NCBI RefSeq assembly: GCF_001463705.1
Contig: NZ_BBWH01000039.1
Coordinates: 1 to 64,000 of the forward strand
Source of the DNA: Aureimonas sp. AU12
GTDB taxonomy: Bacteria; Pseudomonadota; Alphaproteobacteria; Rhizobiales; Rhizobiaceae
DNA length: 64,000 nt
Direction of reading: 5' to 3'
Of the stretch, positions 32,690 through 41,630 are shown in pieces. The notes under the pieces are model-generated. The model ran no database searches. It was given only the letters and a program-made list of their open reading frames with translations, and was not told the DNA's origin. Numbering within the stretch: the first letter of the stretch is position 1; each line of letters opens with the position of its first letter. Position numbers and translations under genes: made by a program.

Positions 32690-34237
32690 ATGGGGCATGA
32701 CGTTCGATCGCAGGAGAGGGACGGCCGGAGCATTGCGCTACGGTCCCGCTCGATCCGGCTGGCCGCACTTGCCCTGCCCTTCCTGACGCTGGCCGGCTGC
32801 ACCACGATGGGTGCAGGGCTGGAGGAAACCGCCGCAACCGCCGATCTGCAGACCGGCTTCCTACCGGGCCAGAGCCGCCAGCCGGTCTCGTTCGAGACCG
32901 TGCAGGGCAACGACCCGCAATCGACGATCGGCAAGTCGCAGCATCCCAAGATTCTCGCCGCCTATGGCGGCGCCTATTCCGACCCCAAGCTCGAGTTGAT
33001 GTTGGCCGGGATCGTCGGCAAGCTCGGCGCCGTGTCGAGCGATCCCGGCCGCGCCTACAAGATCACCGTGCTGAATTCGCCCAACATCAACGCCTTCGCG
33101 CTGCCGGGGGGCTATCTCTACGTGACGCGCGGTCTTCTGGCTCTCGCCAACGACTCGGCCGAGGTCGCCGCCGTGCTCGCCCACGAGATGGGCCACGTGA
33201 AGGCCAATCACGGGATCGAACGCCAGCAGCGCGAAGAGGCGGCGGAACTCGCTGGCCGCGTCGTTTCCGAGGTCCTGTCGAGCGATACGGCCGCACGCGC
33301 GGCGCTGGCTCGCGGGCGGCTGAACCTCGCGAGTTTCTCGCGCAATCAGGAACTGCAGGCCGACGAGATGGGCATCAAGCAGACGGGCGATGCCGGCTAC
33401 GATGCCTACGCGGCCGCGCGCTTCCTGAAGACGATGGATTCCTTCTCCTCGTTCCGCAACGCCTTCCAGGCCAACAACCCCAATCTCGATTTTCTAGCCT
33501 CTCACCCGGCCGCGCCGCAGCGCGTCGAGCTGGCGCGCCGTCATGCCTCGGTCTTCGGGCCGGAGGGTTCGGGCGCCACCGACCGCGACCGCTACCTGTC
33601 GGGCATCGACGGCATGCTCTTCGGCGACACCGCTTCGGAAGGCTACGTGCGCGGCCGCTCCTTCTATCATCCGGGCCTCGGCATCACCTTCGCCGTGCCG
33701 GAGGGCTTCTCGATCGACAACACGGCCGAGGCGGTGCTCGCGACCGGCCCCGGCGACGTCGCGGTGCGCTTCGACGGCATCGCCATTCCCGAGCGCACCA
33801 GCCTCGTCGACTACATCCAGAGCGGCTGGGTCGGCGGGCTTGATGCCACAACGATCCGCCCGTTCAGGATCGGGACGCTCGATGCCGTCGCGGCGCAGGC
33901 CTCCGGCGGTTCCTACGTCTTCAACGTGACGGTGGTTCGGGTGGGCGGACAGGTCTATCGCTTCCTCACCGCCCTCCCCGCCGACAATGCCGCACGCCTG
34001 CCGGGCATTGCCACGAGCATTGCCGACTCGTTCCGCCTGCTCGGGCCATCCGAGCGCGAGCAGTTGAAGCCGCTGCGCATCCGCATCGTCACTGCGCGTG
34101 CCGGCGATACGGAAGCGGCACTCGCGGCCAAGATCCAGGGCGTCGATCGGAAGGTCGAGATGTTCCGCCTGCTCAACGATCTTGAAGGCGTCAGCACGGT
34201 ATCGGTGGGCACGCGCTATAAGATCGTCGCTGAGTAA
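32690..34237 (+). CDS. M48-family metalloprotease, probable lipoprotein
   Basis: A lipoprotein signal peptide with lipobox LAGC (Cys37) would anchor this 515-residue protein in a membrane facing the periplasm. The zinc motif HEMGH is at 165-169, with the third ligand in ELQAD at 221-225. This layout matches BepA/LoiP-like quality-control proteases of the cell envelope. The C-terminal third (about 320-515) is a family-specific extension, seen in rhizobial homologues, that ends in a LysM-like fold. The n-region is long (about 24 residues), so the true start may lie further downstream. A hairpin terminator follows. Confidence 0.88.
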   Translation: MGHDVRSQERDGRSIALRSRSIRLAALALPFLTLAGCTTMGAGLEETAATADLQTGFLPGQSRQPVSFETVQGNDPQSTIGKSQHPKILAAYGGAYSDPKLELMLAGIVGKLGAVSSDPGRAYKITVLNSPNINAFALPGGYLYVTRGLLALANDSAEVAAVLAHEMGHVKANHGIERQQREEAAELAGRVVSEVLSSDTAARAALARGRLNLASFSRNQELQADEMGIKQTGDAGYDAYAAARFLKTMDSFSSFRNAFQANNPNLDFLASHPAAPQRVELARRHASVFGPEGSGATDRDRYLSGIDGMLFGDTASEGYVRGRSFYHPGLGITFAVPEGFSIDNTAEAVLATGPGDVAVRFDGIAIPERTSLVDYIQSGWVGGLDATTIRPFRIGTLDAVAAQASGGSYVFNVTVVRVGGQVYRFLTALPADNAARLPGIATSIADSFRLLGPSEREQLKPLRIRIVTARAGDTEAALAAKIQGVDRKVEMFRLLNDLEGVSTVSVGTRYKIVAE

Positions 34238-34259
34238 CGCACGACCGAACGTCGGATAC

Positions 34260-34293
34260 GAAAAAGGGCTGCACGATGCGGCCCTTTTTCGTC
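34260..34293. terminator. bidirectional Rho-independent terminator
   Basis: Stem 34260-34269 (gaaaaagggc) pairs with 34281-34290 (gccctttttc). T-rich flanks occur on both strands, so it can end the M48 protease gene and the convergent rpoH gene. Confidence 0.88.
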
Positions 34294-34313
34294 GTCACAG
34301 GCTTTGCTGAGGA

Positions 34314-35180
34314 TCAGGCGACGAAAGCGGCTTCGTCCGGGTTCGACTGCAGGAGAGCGGCGCGCAGCTTCTCGAGCGCACGGGTCTCGATCTGGCGCAC
34401 GCGCTCCTTCGAGATGCCGAGCTTCGAGCCGAGCGCTTCCAGCGTCGCGCCATCATCCTGCAGGCGGCGCTCGCGGATGATCTTAAGCTCGCGCTCCGAC
34501 AACACGTCGAGCGCGGACCGCAGCCACACGACGCGGCGCTCGTCGTCGATCGAGGCCGATACCATCTCGTCCGGCAGCGGATCGTTGGAGACGAGGAAGT
34601 CTTGCCGGTCGGCGGAGCCCGACTCGTCTTCCATCAGCGGGGCGTTCAGTGAGGAGTCGGGGCCAGACAGGCGCGAGTCCATCAACGCCACGTCGCTCTC
34701 GGACACCTTCAGCGCCGTGGCGATCTCGCGGTACATGGCCGTGCCCGACAGGCTTTCGGAACCCTGGCTGAGACGGGCACGCAGGCGACGCAGGTTGAAG
34801 AAGAGCGCCTTCTGGGCCGAGGACGTGCCGCCGCGAACGATCGACCAGTTGCGTAAGATGTAGTCCTGAATCGAGGCCCGGATCCACCACGTCGCGTAGG
34901 TCGAAAAACGTACTTCGCGCTCCGGCTCGAAGCGGGCGGCGGCTTCGAGGAGGCCCACATGACCTTCCTGGATCAGGTCGTTCATCGCCAAGCCGAAATG
35001 GCGGAACTTCGAGGCCATCGAGATCACGAGGCGCATATGCGCCGAGGTGATCTTGTGCAGCGCTTCCTGGTCCCGGTTCTCCTTCCAGCGCACGGCCAGC
35101 TCGTACTCTTCCTCCCGCTGCAGGTAGGGAGCGGCCATTGCGGCCTGGATGAGGTGACGGCGGGTGGATTGAGACTTCAT
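34314..35180 (-). CDS. rpoH: heat-shock/stress sigma factor, RpoH2 type
   Basis: The 288-residue sigma-70 family factor begins at MKSQSTRRHLIQAAM, which fits the RpoH family. Region 2 contains DLIQEGHVGLLEAAARFEPE and VRFSTYATWWIRASIQDYILRNWSIVR, with the QKALFFNLRR RpoH box. Region 4 has the helix-turn-helix (LEALGSKLGISKERVRQIETRALEKL). The sequence resembles rhizobial RpoH2 more than RpoH1, which fits the general-stress-like promoter found upstream (35261-35285). It is convergent with the M48 gene. Confidence 0.92.
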   Translation of the reverse strand: MKSQSTRRHLIQAAMAAPYLQREEEYELAVRWKENRDQEALHKITSAHMRLVISMASKFRHFGLAMNDLIQEGHVGLLEAAARFEPEREVRFSTYATWWIRASIQDYILRNWSIVRGGTSSAQKALFFNLRRLRARLSQGSESLSGTAMYREIATALKVSESDVALMDSRLSGPDSSLNAPLMEDESGSADRQDFLVSNDPLPDEMVSASIDDERRVVWLRSALDVLSERELKIIRERRLQDDGATLEALGSKLGISKERVRQIETRALEKLRAALLQSNPDEAAFVA

Positions 35181-35260
35181 GGCGCGGACCTTCCGAAGAC
35201 GTCGGGACACTGATGATCCGAACGCCGGATGGCTCGTGGCCGGGGCGCTCATGTCGGTAA

Positions 35261-35285
35261 AACACCGCGCGCGACCAAACGTTCC
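35261..35285 (-). promoter_or_regulatory. candidate EcfG/RpoE2-type promoter of rpoH
   Basis: On the minus strand GGAAC (35285-35281) is followed by 17 bases and GTT (35263-35261), equal to the GGAAC-N18-TT pattern of alphaproteobacterial general-stress promoters. It lies about 80 bases before the rpoH ATG. In Sinorhizobium rpoH2 is known to depend on RpoE2, which supports the call. Confidence 0.6.
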
Positions 35286-35400
35286 CGTTGAAGGAAACTT
35301 TTTCGCCGAATGTAGGCAGAAAACCGAAAAAGCAAGAGAACGAGGGAGATACGGGGAGCAGTGCTCGAACCCGCCGGACTGTTCTATCAGCCGTTGCATC

Positions 35401-35433
35401 ATAAGAAAAGCCGGCCGTCGAGGACGGCCGGCT
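35401..35433 (-). terminator. Rho-independent terminator of carD
   Basis: A perfect 11-base stem (35409-35419 with 35423-35433) with three-base loop. On the minus strand it is followed by ttttcttat. It lies 50 bases after the carD stop. Confidence 0.9.
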
Positions 35434-35483
35434 CTGTCATTGCAAATTCATGCGGCCGGGCGATTCAGCTCGGCGCAAGAGGC

Positions 35484-36092
35484 TCAGGCCGCTTCTTCCT
35501 GTGCCGGAACGACTTCGACCTCGGTCTCGCCCTCGGCGTCTTCCTCGTCCTCTTCCAGCGACTTGGCGGTGCGCTTGGGACCCTTGTTGAGGTTGGTCTC
35601 GATGAGGCGGACGGCCTCGGTTTCGCTCACCTCGTTGACCGCGGCGAGCTCGCGGGCCATGCGGCTCAACGCAGCTTCATAGAGCTGGCGCTCGGAGTAA
35701 GACTGCTCGGGCTGCGAGTCCGCGCGGTAGAGATCGCGCACCACCTCGGCGATCGAGATGAGGTCGCCCGAGTTGATCTTCGCGTCGTATTCCTGCGCGC
35801 GGCGGCTCCACATGGTCCGCTTCACCCGAGCCCGCCCCTGCACGACCTTGAGGGCGCGCTCGACGAAATCGGTCTCGGACAGCTTGCGCATGCCGACCTG
35901 CTCGGCCTTTGCGACCGGCACCTTCAGGCGCATCTTGTCCTTCTCGAAGTCGATGACGAAGAGTTCGAGCTTCATGCCCGCGACCACCTGCTCTTCGATC
36001 GCAACGATCTGGCCCACGCCGTGAGCGGGATAGACGATGCTCTCGCCGGTCTTGAAACCCTGACGCTGGGAGGTCTTCTTCTGAGTGCTCAT
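35484..36092 (-). CDS. carD: CarD-family transcription regulator (CdnL-like)
   Basis: CarD/CdnL proteins bind RNA polymerase beta and stabilise open complexes at rRNA and housekeeping promoters. The N-terminal Tudor-like domain has FKTGESIVYPAHGVGQI and DKMRLKVPVAKA. The helical DNA-binding domain follows (RALKVVQGRARVKRTMWSRRAQEYDAKI). The C-terminus is very acidic. I take the ATG at 36092 because homologues begin MxTQKKTS. The ATG at 36101 and a TTG at 36119 are also in frame. A strong promoter lies about 250 bases upstream, giving a long leader. It is syntenic with fdxA and rpoH in rhizobia. Confidence 0.93.
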   Translation of the reverse strand: MSTQKKTSQRQGFKTGESIVYPAHGVGQIVAIEEQVVAGMKLELFVIDFEKDKMRLKVPVAKAEQVGMRKLSETDFVERALKVVQGRARVKRTMWSRRAQEYDAKINSGDLISIAEVVRDLYRADSQPEQSYSERQLYEAALSRMARELAAVNEVSETEAVRLIETNLNKGPKRTAKSLEEDEEDAEGETEVEVVPAQEEAA

Positions 36093-36349
36093 ACGCTTCA
36101 TAAACTCCCTGTTGTGCAAAGCCGCGAACGCCGCTATGCACGGAACGACCGACGAGGCCGCGGATTGAGCATGCAGACCGGGTAGACCGGCCGCAGCCTG
36201 ACGCCTCGCAAATCGTTTCCACGCCGATGACGAAGGCAGCGCCCAAGGGCGGCACCTGGCGTCAGCGATGATCGGGGAAGACCTTTCGGAAGCGCCGTGA
36301 TTGCCGGGTCGAGCGTGAGGCTCAAGTCCGCCATTCGACTGTTGCAGAA

Positions 36350-36378
36350 ATAATACCCTGTTTCCGAAGAAAATTCAA
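36350..36378 (-). promoter_or_regulatory. sigma-70-type promoter of carD
   Basis: On the minus strand, -35 TTGAAT (36378-36373) and -10 TATTAT (36355-36350) are separated by exactly 17 bases in an AT-rich patch. Transcription would begin near 36343, leaving a leader of about 240 bases before carD. Confidence 0.7.
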
Positions 36379-36405
36379 CCGAATTGCGTATCGCCAACGC
36401 AAACG

Positions 36406-36444
36406 AACGGGCGCCGTCCACCGGCAAGGTGAACGACGCCCGTT
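36406..36444. terminator. probable terminator hairpin after fdxA
   Basis: Arms 36406-36413 (aacgggcg) and 36437-36444 (cgcccgtt) enclose a partly paired 23-base loop. It lies 84 bases beyond the fdxA stop with moderately T-rich flanks. Confidence 0.5.
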
Positions 36445-36527
36445 TTCCGTCACTTCAATTCGTTTCCGATCCTGCCGCACGACGGGCCGGGTGGCAACCG
36501 CCGATGTACTGGCGCGTCTTTTGGGTG

Positions 36528-36866
36528 TCAGTCGCCCTGGCCGGGTTCGGGCGAGAAGTACTTCTCCAGCTTGCCTTCCTCGCCGTCGAGGTCCTTGGCA
36601 TCGGCCGGGGCGTCGCGCTTGACCGTGATGTTGGGCCATTTCACAGCATAGTCGGCGTTCAGCTTCAACCACGCGTCGAGATGGGGCTCGGTGTCGGGCT
36701 TGATCGCCTCGGCCGGGCACTCGGGCTCGCAGACGCCGCAGTCGATGCACTCGTCGGGGTGGATCACCAGCATGTTGTCACCCTCGTAGAAGCAGTCGAC
36801 GGGACAGACTTCGACGCAATCCATGTACTTGCAGCGGATGCAGTTGTCGGTGACGACATAGGTCAT
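36528..36866 (-). CDS. fdxA: seven-iron ferredoxin FdxA
   Basis: This 112-residue protein carries one [3Fe-4S] and one [4Fe-4S] cluster. Cys9, Cys17 and Cys50 match the 3Fe ligands, and Cys21, Cys40, Cys43 and Cys46 the 4Fe ligands, of Azotobacter-type 7Fe ferredoxins. An extra Cys12 is present. It is a low-potential soluble electron carrier. The gene lies between the S4/helicase pair and carD, a conserved rhizobial order. Confidence 0.96.
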   Translation of the reverse strand: MTYVVTDNCIRCKYMDCVEVCPVDCFYEGDNMLVIHPDECIDCGVCEPECPAEAIKPDTEPHLDAWLKLNADYAVKWPNITVKRDAPADAKDLDGEEGKLEKYFSPEPGQGD

Positions 36867-37097
36867 GGCGGGTTCCCGGGACTGGCTCGTTTCGCGGCGG
36901 TTCGGCCCGACCGCGGAACGAGACGGAATGTGATCGTTGGGGCAGTTCGGCAGGCGAACCGCGCGCGGACCGTTTTCAGCGAGGTCCGGAGATGCCGGAG
37001 GTAGCGGCTCGGCGACGCACTGACAAGGGCCGAGCGTTGCGCCGCGAGAGCCGATCGAAAAACGCGATTGCTTTCGCGCTCATCGGAGCCCGTTCGA

Positions 37098-37532
37098 TCA
37101 GTCGTCGCCGACCGTCGCCAAGAGGCGCCCCGCCTCGCGCCGCTCGCGCTTCGTCGGGCGCCCATGCACCTCGATCGTCGGAGAGAGACGAAATCCGACG
37201 GGCCGCTTCGCTCCGGCGTCGTCGTCGTCGCCGTCCTCACCTGCGAGAGGGAGGTCGGTATCCGGACGCGGCGTCAGGTCCTCGAACAGCGTTGCCGCCT
37301 CGCTCGCCGGCCCCCGGCGCTCGCCCGGCGCCAGCACCCGCAGAACACGGATGCGCTCCTGCACGGAGATGGTGAGAACGTCGCCCGGCCGCACGATGCG
37401 CGCGGAATGTCCGACCTTCTCGCGGTTGACGCGAACCGAACCTGACAATGCGAGCTTCTGGGCGAGTGAGCGCGATTTAACGACGCGCGCGAAGAACAGC
37501 CATTTGTCGATGCGCTGTTCGAGGCCCGTCAT
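37098..37532 (-). CDS. S4-domain RNA-binding protein (Hsp15-like)
   Basis: The 144-residue protein has an N-terminal S4 domain (RIDKWLFFARVVKSRSLAQKLALSGSVRVN) as in Hsp15/YbcJ-type proteins that bind stalled 50S particles or rRNA. A charged tail rich in Asp/Glu then Arg follows. It starts 10 bases after the helicase stop, so the two are probably one transcript. Confidence 0.87.
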   Translation of the reverse strand: MTGLEQRIDKWLFFARVVKSRSLAQKLALSGSVRVNREKVGHSARIVRPGDVLTISVQERIRVLRVLAPGERRGPASEAATLFEDLTPRPDTDLPLAGEDGDDDDAGAKRPVGFRLSPTIEVHGRPTKRERREAGRLLATVGDD

Positions 37533-37542
37533 GCGCTCTCCC

Positions 37543-40500
37543 TTACTTTCCCAGCTTGTCCTTCAACGCCGCCAGCTTCGCGAAAGGCGAATCGGGGTCG
37601 ATCGCCTTCGGCTTATCGAACCGGCGCTCGGTGCCGGCCTTGCCAGCATCGCGCTCCGGCATGGCGTGGGGCTTGCCCGGCTTAGCCCCGGGCCGTCCCG
37701 ATCCGAAACGCTCGTCGCGCGAACCGGCTTCACCACGCGGCGAACCGTCGCGCCGCTCGGATCCGCCGCCCTTGCCGCCGAAGCGCGACCGTCCCTCGCC
37801 ATCCGGCCGGGCAGCACCCGGCGCCCCGCCACGACCGCCGCGTTCGTTGCGGCGTTCGCCGCCACGAGCCTCACCTGCGACGGCATCCGCCGCAGGTCGG
37901 GGTCCGCGACCAGCACCGGCACCCGCCGGGCGAGCGCCCGCCCCGCGTCCCGCACCCGGCGCACCACGTGCGTCGCGCCGTCCGCGATGCTCGGTGCGCT
38001 GGGGACGCCAGAGCTGAACCATTTTGACGGGCTCAGCGGCGGCTTCCGTGTCGGTCGGGGCGGCGGCGCCGATATCAACCGGCTCCGACGTCCCGGACTC
38101 GGGCATTGCCGCCGAAGTCTCTTCGGACGCGTCCCCGGTGAAATCATCGTCGGGGGTACCGACTTCGACCTCGTCCTGTGTGTTCGGAGCAGCATCGGAC
38201 AGGATCGCATCGACCGGCCGGGGCTCGTCGACGGGAACCTCCGTCAGATCGGTCTCGTCGACCGCAGCGTCCGGCTCCATGGCCGGCGCCGTCTCCACCG
38301 CAGTCTCAACCTCGTCTGCGCCCGCATCTGACGCCGGAGCGTCGGTGGCCAGAAGAGCCGCCTCCTCCAGGATTTTCGCGTCATTCGCGGAGGCCGCTGC
38401 GGAGGCAGCCACCTTCGCCTGCTCAGCTGCAACTGCGGCCTGGTCCTGCGTCGCGATCACGGATTCGACCTCGCGCTGCGCCATGCCCTGCGAGCGATAG
38501 CCGAGGCCCTTGAGGATCTCGTCCATATCGTCGGCGGTGGCGCCGAGGATCGACATCATCGCCGGGGTCACAAGGAATTCGCGGCCGTTGAAGGCGCCGT
38601 CCGGCCGCTTGGCCGAGCCTGGCGTCCAGGCGAGCGCGGGCCGGATGAGATCGGCGAGGCGCTCGAGAATGTCGATGCGCACGGCGCGTCGCCCGAGCAG
38701 CCGATAGCCGGCGAGCGCGTAGAAGATCGGATCGAACTCGGCGTTCGGCTGTACCGAGGTGCGGCCCGTCGCCAGAAGCTGCGTCACCTCGCCGAAGCCC
38801 GGCTTGTCGCGCCCGTCATGGGCGATGCCCCAAAGAAGCGTCATCAGCGCGGCGGGTGCCGGCTTGACGAGGGCCGGCATGAAGATGTGATAGGCGCCGA
38901 AGCGCACGCCGAGACGACGCAGCGCGGCCCGCGCTTCCTGATCGAGCGAGCGCACCTCGTCCGAGACGTCGCGCCGCTGCAGCAGCCCGAAATTCTCGAC
39001 GAGCCTGTAGGAGATCCCCTTGGCGGCGCCCTCGATGCTCTCGGCATCCTTCAAGTCGACCAGGGGCTTGAGCACCGTAGAGACCTGATAGGTGACGAAG
39101 CGCTCGGCGCGCTGCGCCACACGCTCGCGCGCCGGGCCGTTCAACTGGTCGTCCGCCAGGAGCACGATGCGCGGCCGCAGCGGATCCTCGCCGGCCGTCA
39201 GCATCGCCACCGGCGCGCCGAGCCAGCGCAGCAGCGCGTCGGACCCCAGCGCCAGATCGCCGTTGGGCGCGTTGAAGAAACGCTCGCCGCGCTTCTCATA
39301 CTCGCTTGCGAGCGCCTTCTGGGCCGCCGCGCGAATGGCCTTGGCATCCGGACCGTCGGACTTCACGTCCGGCGTGAACCTGAAGCCCTGCAGCTCGCCC
39401 ACAAGGTGCCCCTCAACGAGCACCGTGCCGTCGCCGCCGATTTCAGCTTCCATGAATGCGTTCTCTCTCAGCCGCTTCATCAAGACGCTTGTCCTGCGGT
39501 CTACGAAGCGTTTCGTCAACCGCTCGTGAAGAGCGTCCGACAATCGATCCTCGATGGCCCGGGTGTTTTCCTGCCAGTGTGTCGGATCGGCAAGCCAGCC
39601 TGGGCGGTGTGAAATGTAGGTCCAGGTCCGGATCTCCGCGATACGTTGCGAGAGCGTATCGATGTCGCCCTCGGTGGAATCGGCGCGCCGCACCTGGCTT
39701 GCCATGTAGTCCTCGGCCACCGTGCCGCGCCGCACGAGATCGGCATAGACCGAAGCGATGATCTCGGCGTGCTGGGCTGGCGCGATGCGCCGGTAGTCCG
39801 GCAGCTTGCAGGCCTCCCACAGGAGTTCGACGCTGCGCGCGTCCTTGGCCCATTTCACGACGCCCTCGTCGCGCGACAAGAACTCGAGCGCGCGCTGGTC
39901 GACCGAGGGCAGCGCACGGGCCAGCTGGTCGGTCGGCGGCAGTGCGTCAAGCGAGCGCTTCAGTGCGTCGAGCGAGGCGAAGTCGAGCTTGCGCGAGCGC
40001 CATTGCAGGACGCGCACCGGCTGGAACGTGTGGGATTCCAGATGCTCGACCAATTCCTGGGGCATCGGATCAACACGCCCGGTGACGCCGAACGTGCCGT
40101 CGCGCACGTGCCGGCCTGCACGTCCGGCGATCTGGCCGAACTCGGACGGGGTCAGCTGGCGATACTGGAAACCGTCGTATTTCCAGTCCTGCGCGAACGC
40201 GACGTGATCGACGTCGAGATTGAGACCCATGCCGATGGCATCGGTGGCGACGAGGAAGTCGACCTCGCCGTTCTGGTAGAGCTCGACCTGCGCGTTGCGG
40301 GTGCGCGGGCTGAGCGCGCCCAGCACCACCGCCGCGCCGCCGCGCTGGCGGCGGATCAGTTCGGCGATGGCGTAGACCTCTTCGGCCGAGAAGGCGACCA
40401 CGGCCGAGCGGCGCGGCAGGCGTGTGATCTTCTTCGAGCCGGCGTAAAGCAGCTGCGACATGCGCGGGCGCGTCACGCACTGGATGCCCGGCAGCATCCG

Positions 40501-40950
40501 CTCGAGAACGCCGCGCATCGTCGACGAGCCGAGCAGCAGCGTCTCGGCGGTGCCGCGGGTGTGCAGGATGCGATCGGTGAAGACGTGCCCGCGCTCCAGA
40601 TCGGAGGCGAGCTGCACCTCGTCGATGGCGACGAAGGCCGCGTTCGTCTCGCGCGGCATCGCCTCGACGGTGCAGACCTGATAGCGCGCGTTCGGCGGCT
40701 TGATCTTCTCTTCGCCGGTGATGAGCGCGACCGCGCCGACCCCCACGCGCTCGACCACCCGTCCGTAGACCTCGCGCGCCAGAAGGCGCAGCGGCAGGCC
40801 GATGACGCCCGAGGAATGCGCCACCATCCGCTCGATGGCGAGGAAGGTCTTGCCGGTGTTCGTGGGTCCGAGGACCGCGGTCACGCCGCGTCCGTCGAGC
40901 CCGCTATCGGCACGGCGCAAAGGCCGGGGGGGAAAATGCGCATCCATCAT
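37543..40950 (-). CDS. SUV3/MgpS-like superfamily 2 RNA helicase
   Basis: This 1135-residue protein has Walker A GPTNTGKT near residue 28, motif II DEVQ and ITGEE/IGMGLN/QIAGRAGRHVRDG segments like mitochondrial SUV3. The middle is helical. The last 330 residues are low-complexity: first Ala/Asp/Glu-rich, then a Gly/Arg-rich basic tail (GRGGAPGAARP), likely disordered and RNA-binding. Alphaproteobacterial homologues are annotated as helicases. Two adjacent ATGs (40950, 40947) are possible starts. Confidence 0.88.
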   Translation of the reverse strand: MMDAHFPPRPLRRADSGLDGRGVTAVLGPTNTGKTFLAIERMVAHSSGVIGLPLRLLAREVYGRVVERVGVGAVALITGEEKIKPPNARYQVCTVEAMPRETNAAFVAIDEVQLASDLERGHVFTDRILHTRGTAETLLLGSSTMRGVLERMLPGIQCVTRPRMSQLLYAGSKKITRLPRRSAVVAFSAEEVYAIAELIRRQRGGAAVVLGALSPRTRNAQVELYQNGEVDFLVATDAIGMGLNLDVDHVAFAQDWKYDGFQYRQLTPSEFGQIAGRAGRHVRDGTFGVTGRVDPMPQELVEHLESHTFQPVRVLQWRSRKLDFASLDALKRSLDALPPTDQLARALPSVDQRALEFLSRDEGVVKWAKDARSVELLWEACKLPDYRRIAPAQHAEIIASVYADLVRRGTVAEDYMASQVRRADSTEGDIDTLSQRIAEIRTWTYISHRPGWLADPTHWQENTRAIEDRLSDALHERLTKRFVDRRTSVLMKRLRENAFMEAEIGGDGTVLVEGHLVGELQGFRFTPDVKSDGPDAKAIRAAAQKALASEYEKRGERFFNAPNGDLALGSDALLRWLGAPVAMLTAGEDPLRPRIVLLADDQLNGPARERVAQRAERFVTYQVSTVLKPLVDLKDAESIEGAAKGISYRLVENFGLLQRRDVSDEVRSLDQEARAALRRLGVRFGAYHIFMPALVKPAPAALMTLLWGIAHDGRDKPGFGEVTQLLATGRTSVQPNAEFDPIFYALAGYRLLGRRAVRIDILERLADLIRPALAWTPGSAKRPDGAFNGREFLVTPAMMSILGATADDMDEILKGLGYRSQGMAQREVESVIATQDQAAVAAEQAKVAASAAASANDAKILEEAALLATDAPASDAGADEVETAVETAPAMEPDAAVDETDLTEVPVDEPRPVDAILSDAAPNTQDEVEVGTPDDDFTGDASEETSAAMPESGTSEPVDIGAAAPTDTEAAAEPVKMVQLWRPQRTEHRGRRDARGAPGAGRGAGARPAGAGAGRGPRPAADAVAGEARGGERRNERGGRGGAPGAARPDGEGRSRFGGKGGGSERRDGSPRGEAGSRDERFGSGRPGAKPGKPHAMPERDAGKAGTERRFDKPKAIDPDSPFAKLAALKDKLGK

Positions 40951-40984
40951 GGTCGGAGCATAGGTGGGGCCGGATGGATTAAAC

Positions 40985-41008
40985 GCAAACGCGAAATCCT
41001 GCGTTTGC
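40985..41008. promoter_or_regulatory. 8-bp inverted repeat upstream of the helicase gene
   Basis: gcaaacgc at 40985-40992 and gcgtttgc at 41001-41008 are exact inverted repeats with an 8-base AT-rich spacer, 35 bases before the helicase start. It could be an operator or part of a terminator-proximal structure. Confidence 0.35.
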
Positions 41009-41020
41009 CAGGCTCTGCCA

Positions 41021-41056
41021 CAACAAAAAGCGGCTGCGACCCAAAGGTCGCAGCCG
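41021..41056 (-). terminator. Rho-independent terminator after the PepSY-like gene
   Basis: Perfect 11-base stem (41031-41041 with 41046-41056), loop caaa. On the minus strand it is followed by ctttttgttg. It lies 25 bases after the stop at 41081. Confidence 0.9.
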
Positions 41057-41080
41057 CCTTACCCGTTCATTGCGTTGATG

Positions 41081-41458
41081 TCAGCGGATGTCGATCACGT
41101 CGCCCGAACGGCTGTCGATGATCACCGTCATGTCGCGACCACGACGATCGCCGCCTTCCACGCGGATGGAACGGCGCTGGCGATAGACGTCGTCGACCTC
41201 GCGCATGCCCTCGGAGCGGGCGATGCGCACCGCTTCGCGCTCGCTGATCTCGCGCCGACGTGGCGGCGGGCCGTCGCGGAAATCATCGCGGCGATCGAAG
41301 CCGGGGCCCGGCGGCGGCGGCGGCGGGCCGCGACGATCGTCCTCGGGGCGAACGCGCACGCCGTTGGGTCCGATCTCCAGCGACTGCGCCATCGACGGCG
41401 CGGCCGTAGCGACCGCAAGGCCGACCATGAGACCAAGGCGAACAAGGGACTTCATCAT
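41081..41458 (-). CDS. secreted PepSY-like small protein, first of a tandem pair
   Basis: The ATG at 41458 has GAGGAG at good distance and gives 125 residues with a signal peptide (LVRLGLMVGLAVATAAPSMAQ). The mature part has a Pro/Arg/Asp-rich low-complexity region (residues about 40-70). A C-terminal PepSY-like module follows (SEREAVRIARSEGMREVDDV ... VIIDSRSGDVIDIR). PepSY modules are often inhibitors or metal/peptidase-associated sensors. The role here is unknown. It is paralogous to the next gene. Confidence 0.75.
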   Translation of the reverse strand: MMKSLVRLGLMVGLAVATAAPSMAQSLEIGPNGVRVRPEDDRRGPPPPPPGPGFDRRDDFRDGPPPRRREISEREAVRIARSEGMREVDDVYRQRRSIRVEGGDRRGRDMTVIIDSRSGDVIDIR

Positions 41459-41630
41459 CGTCCGAAACTCCTCTTCCGGCGACTTTCTCATCGATCCGGG
41501 TGCCGTGAAATCCGCGAAGGCGACGAAAGGTTCCGAGCCGGGCCTCGTAAATCGATGCAAGCCGCCGTCATCGACGAAAAGGGCGACGCGGCTTCCCGCA
41601 TCGCCCCGAACTCATCGGAAACTGGATATC

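Larger units (their letters stand above)
36093..36527. other. carD-fdxA intergenic region
   Basis: This 435-base region contains the carD promoter, its long untranslated leader (about 36093-36343) and the fdxA terminator hairpin. I see no further gene. The leader is GC-rich and may fold. Confidence 0.6.
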
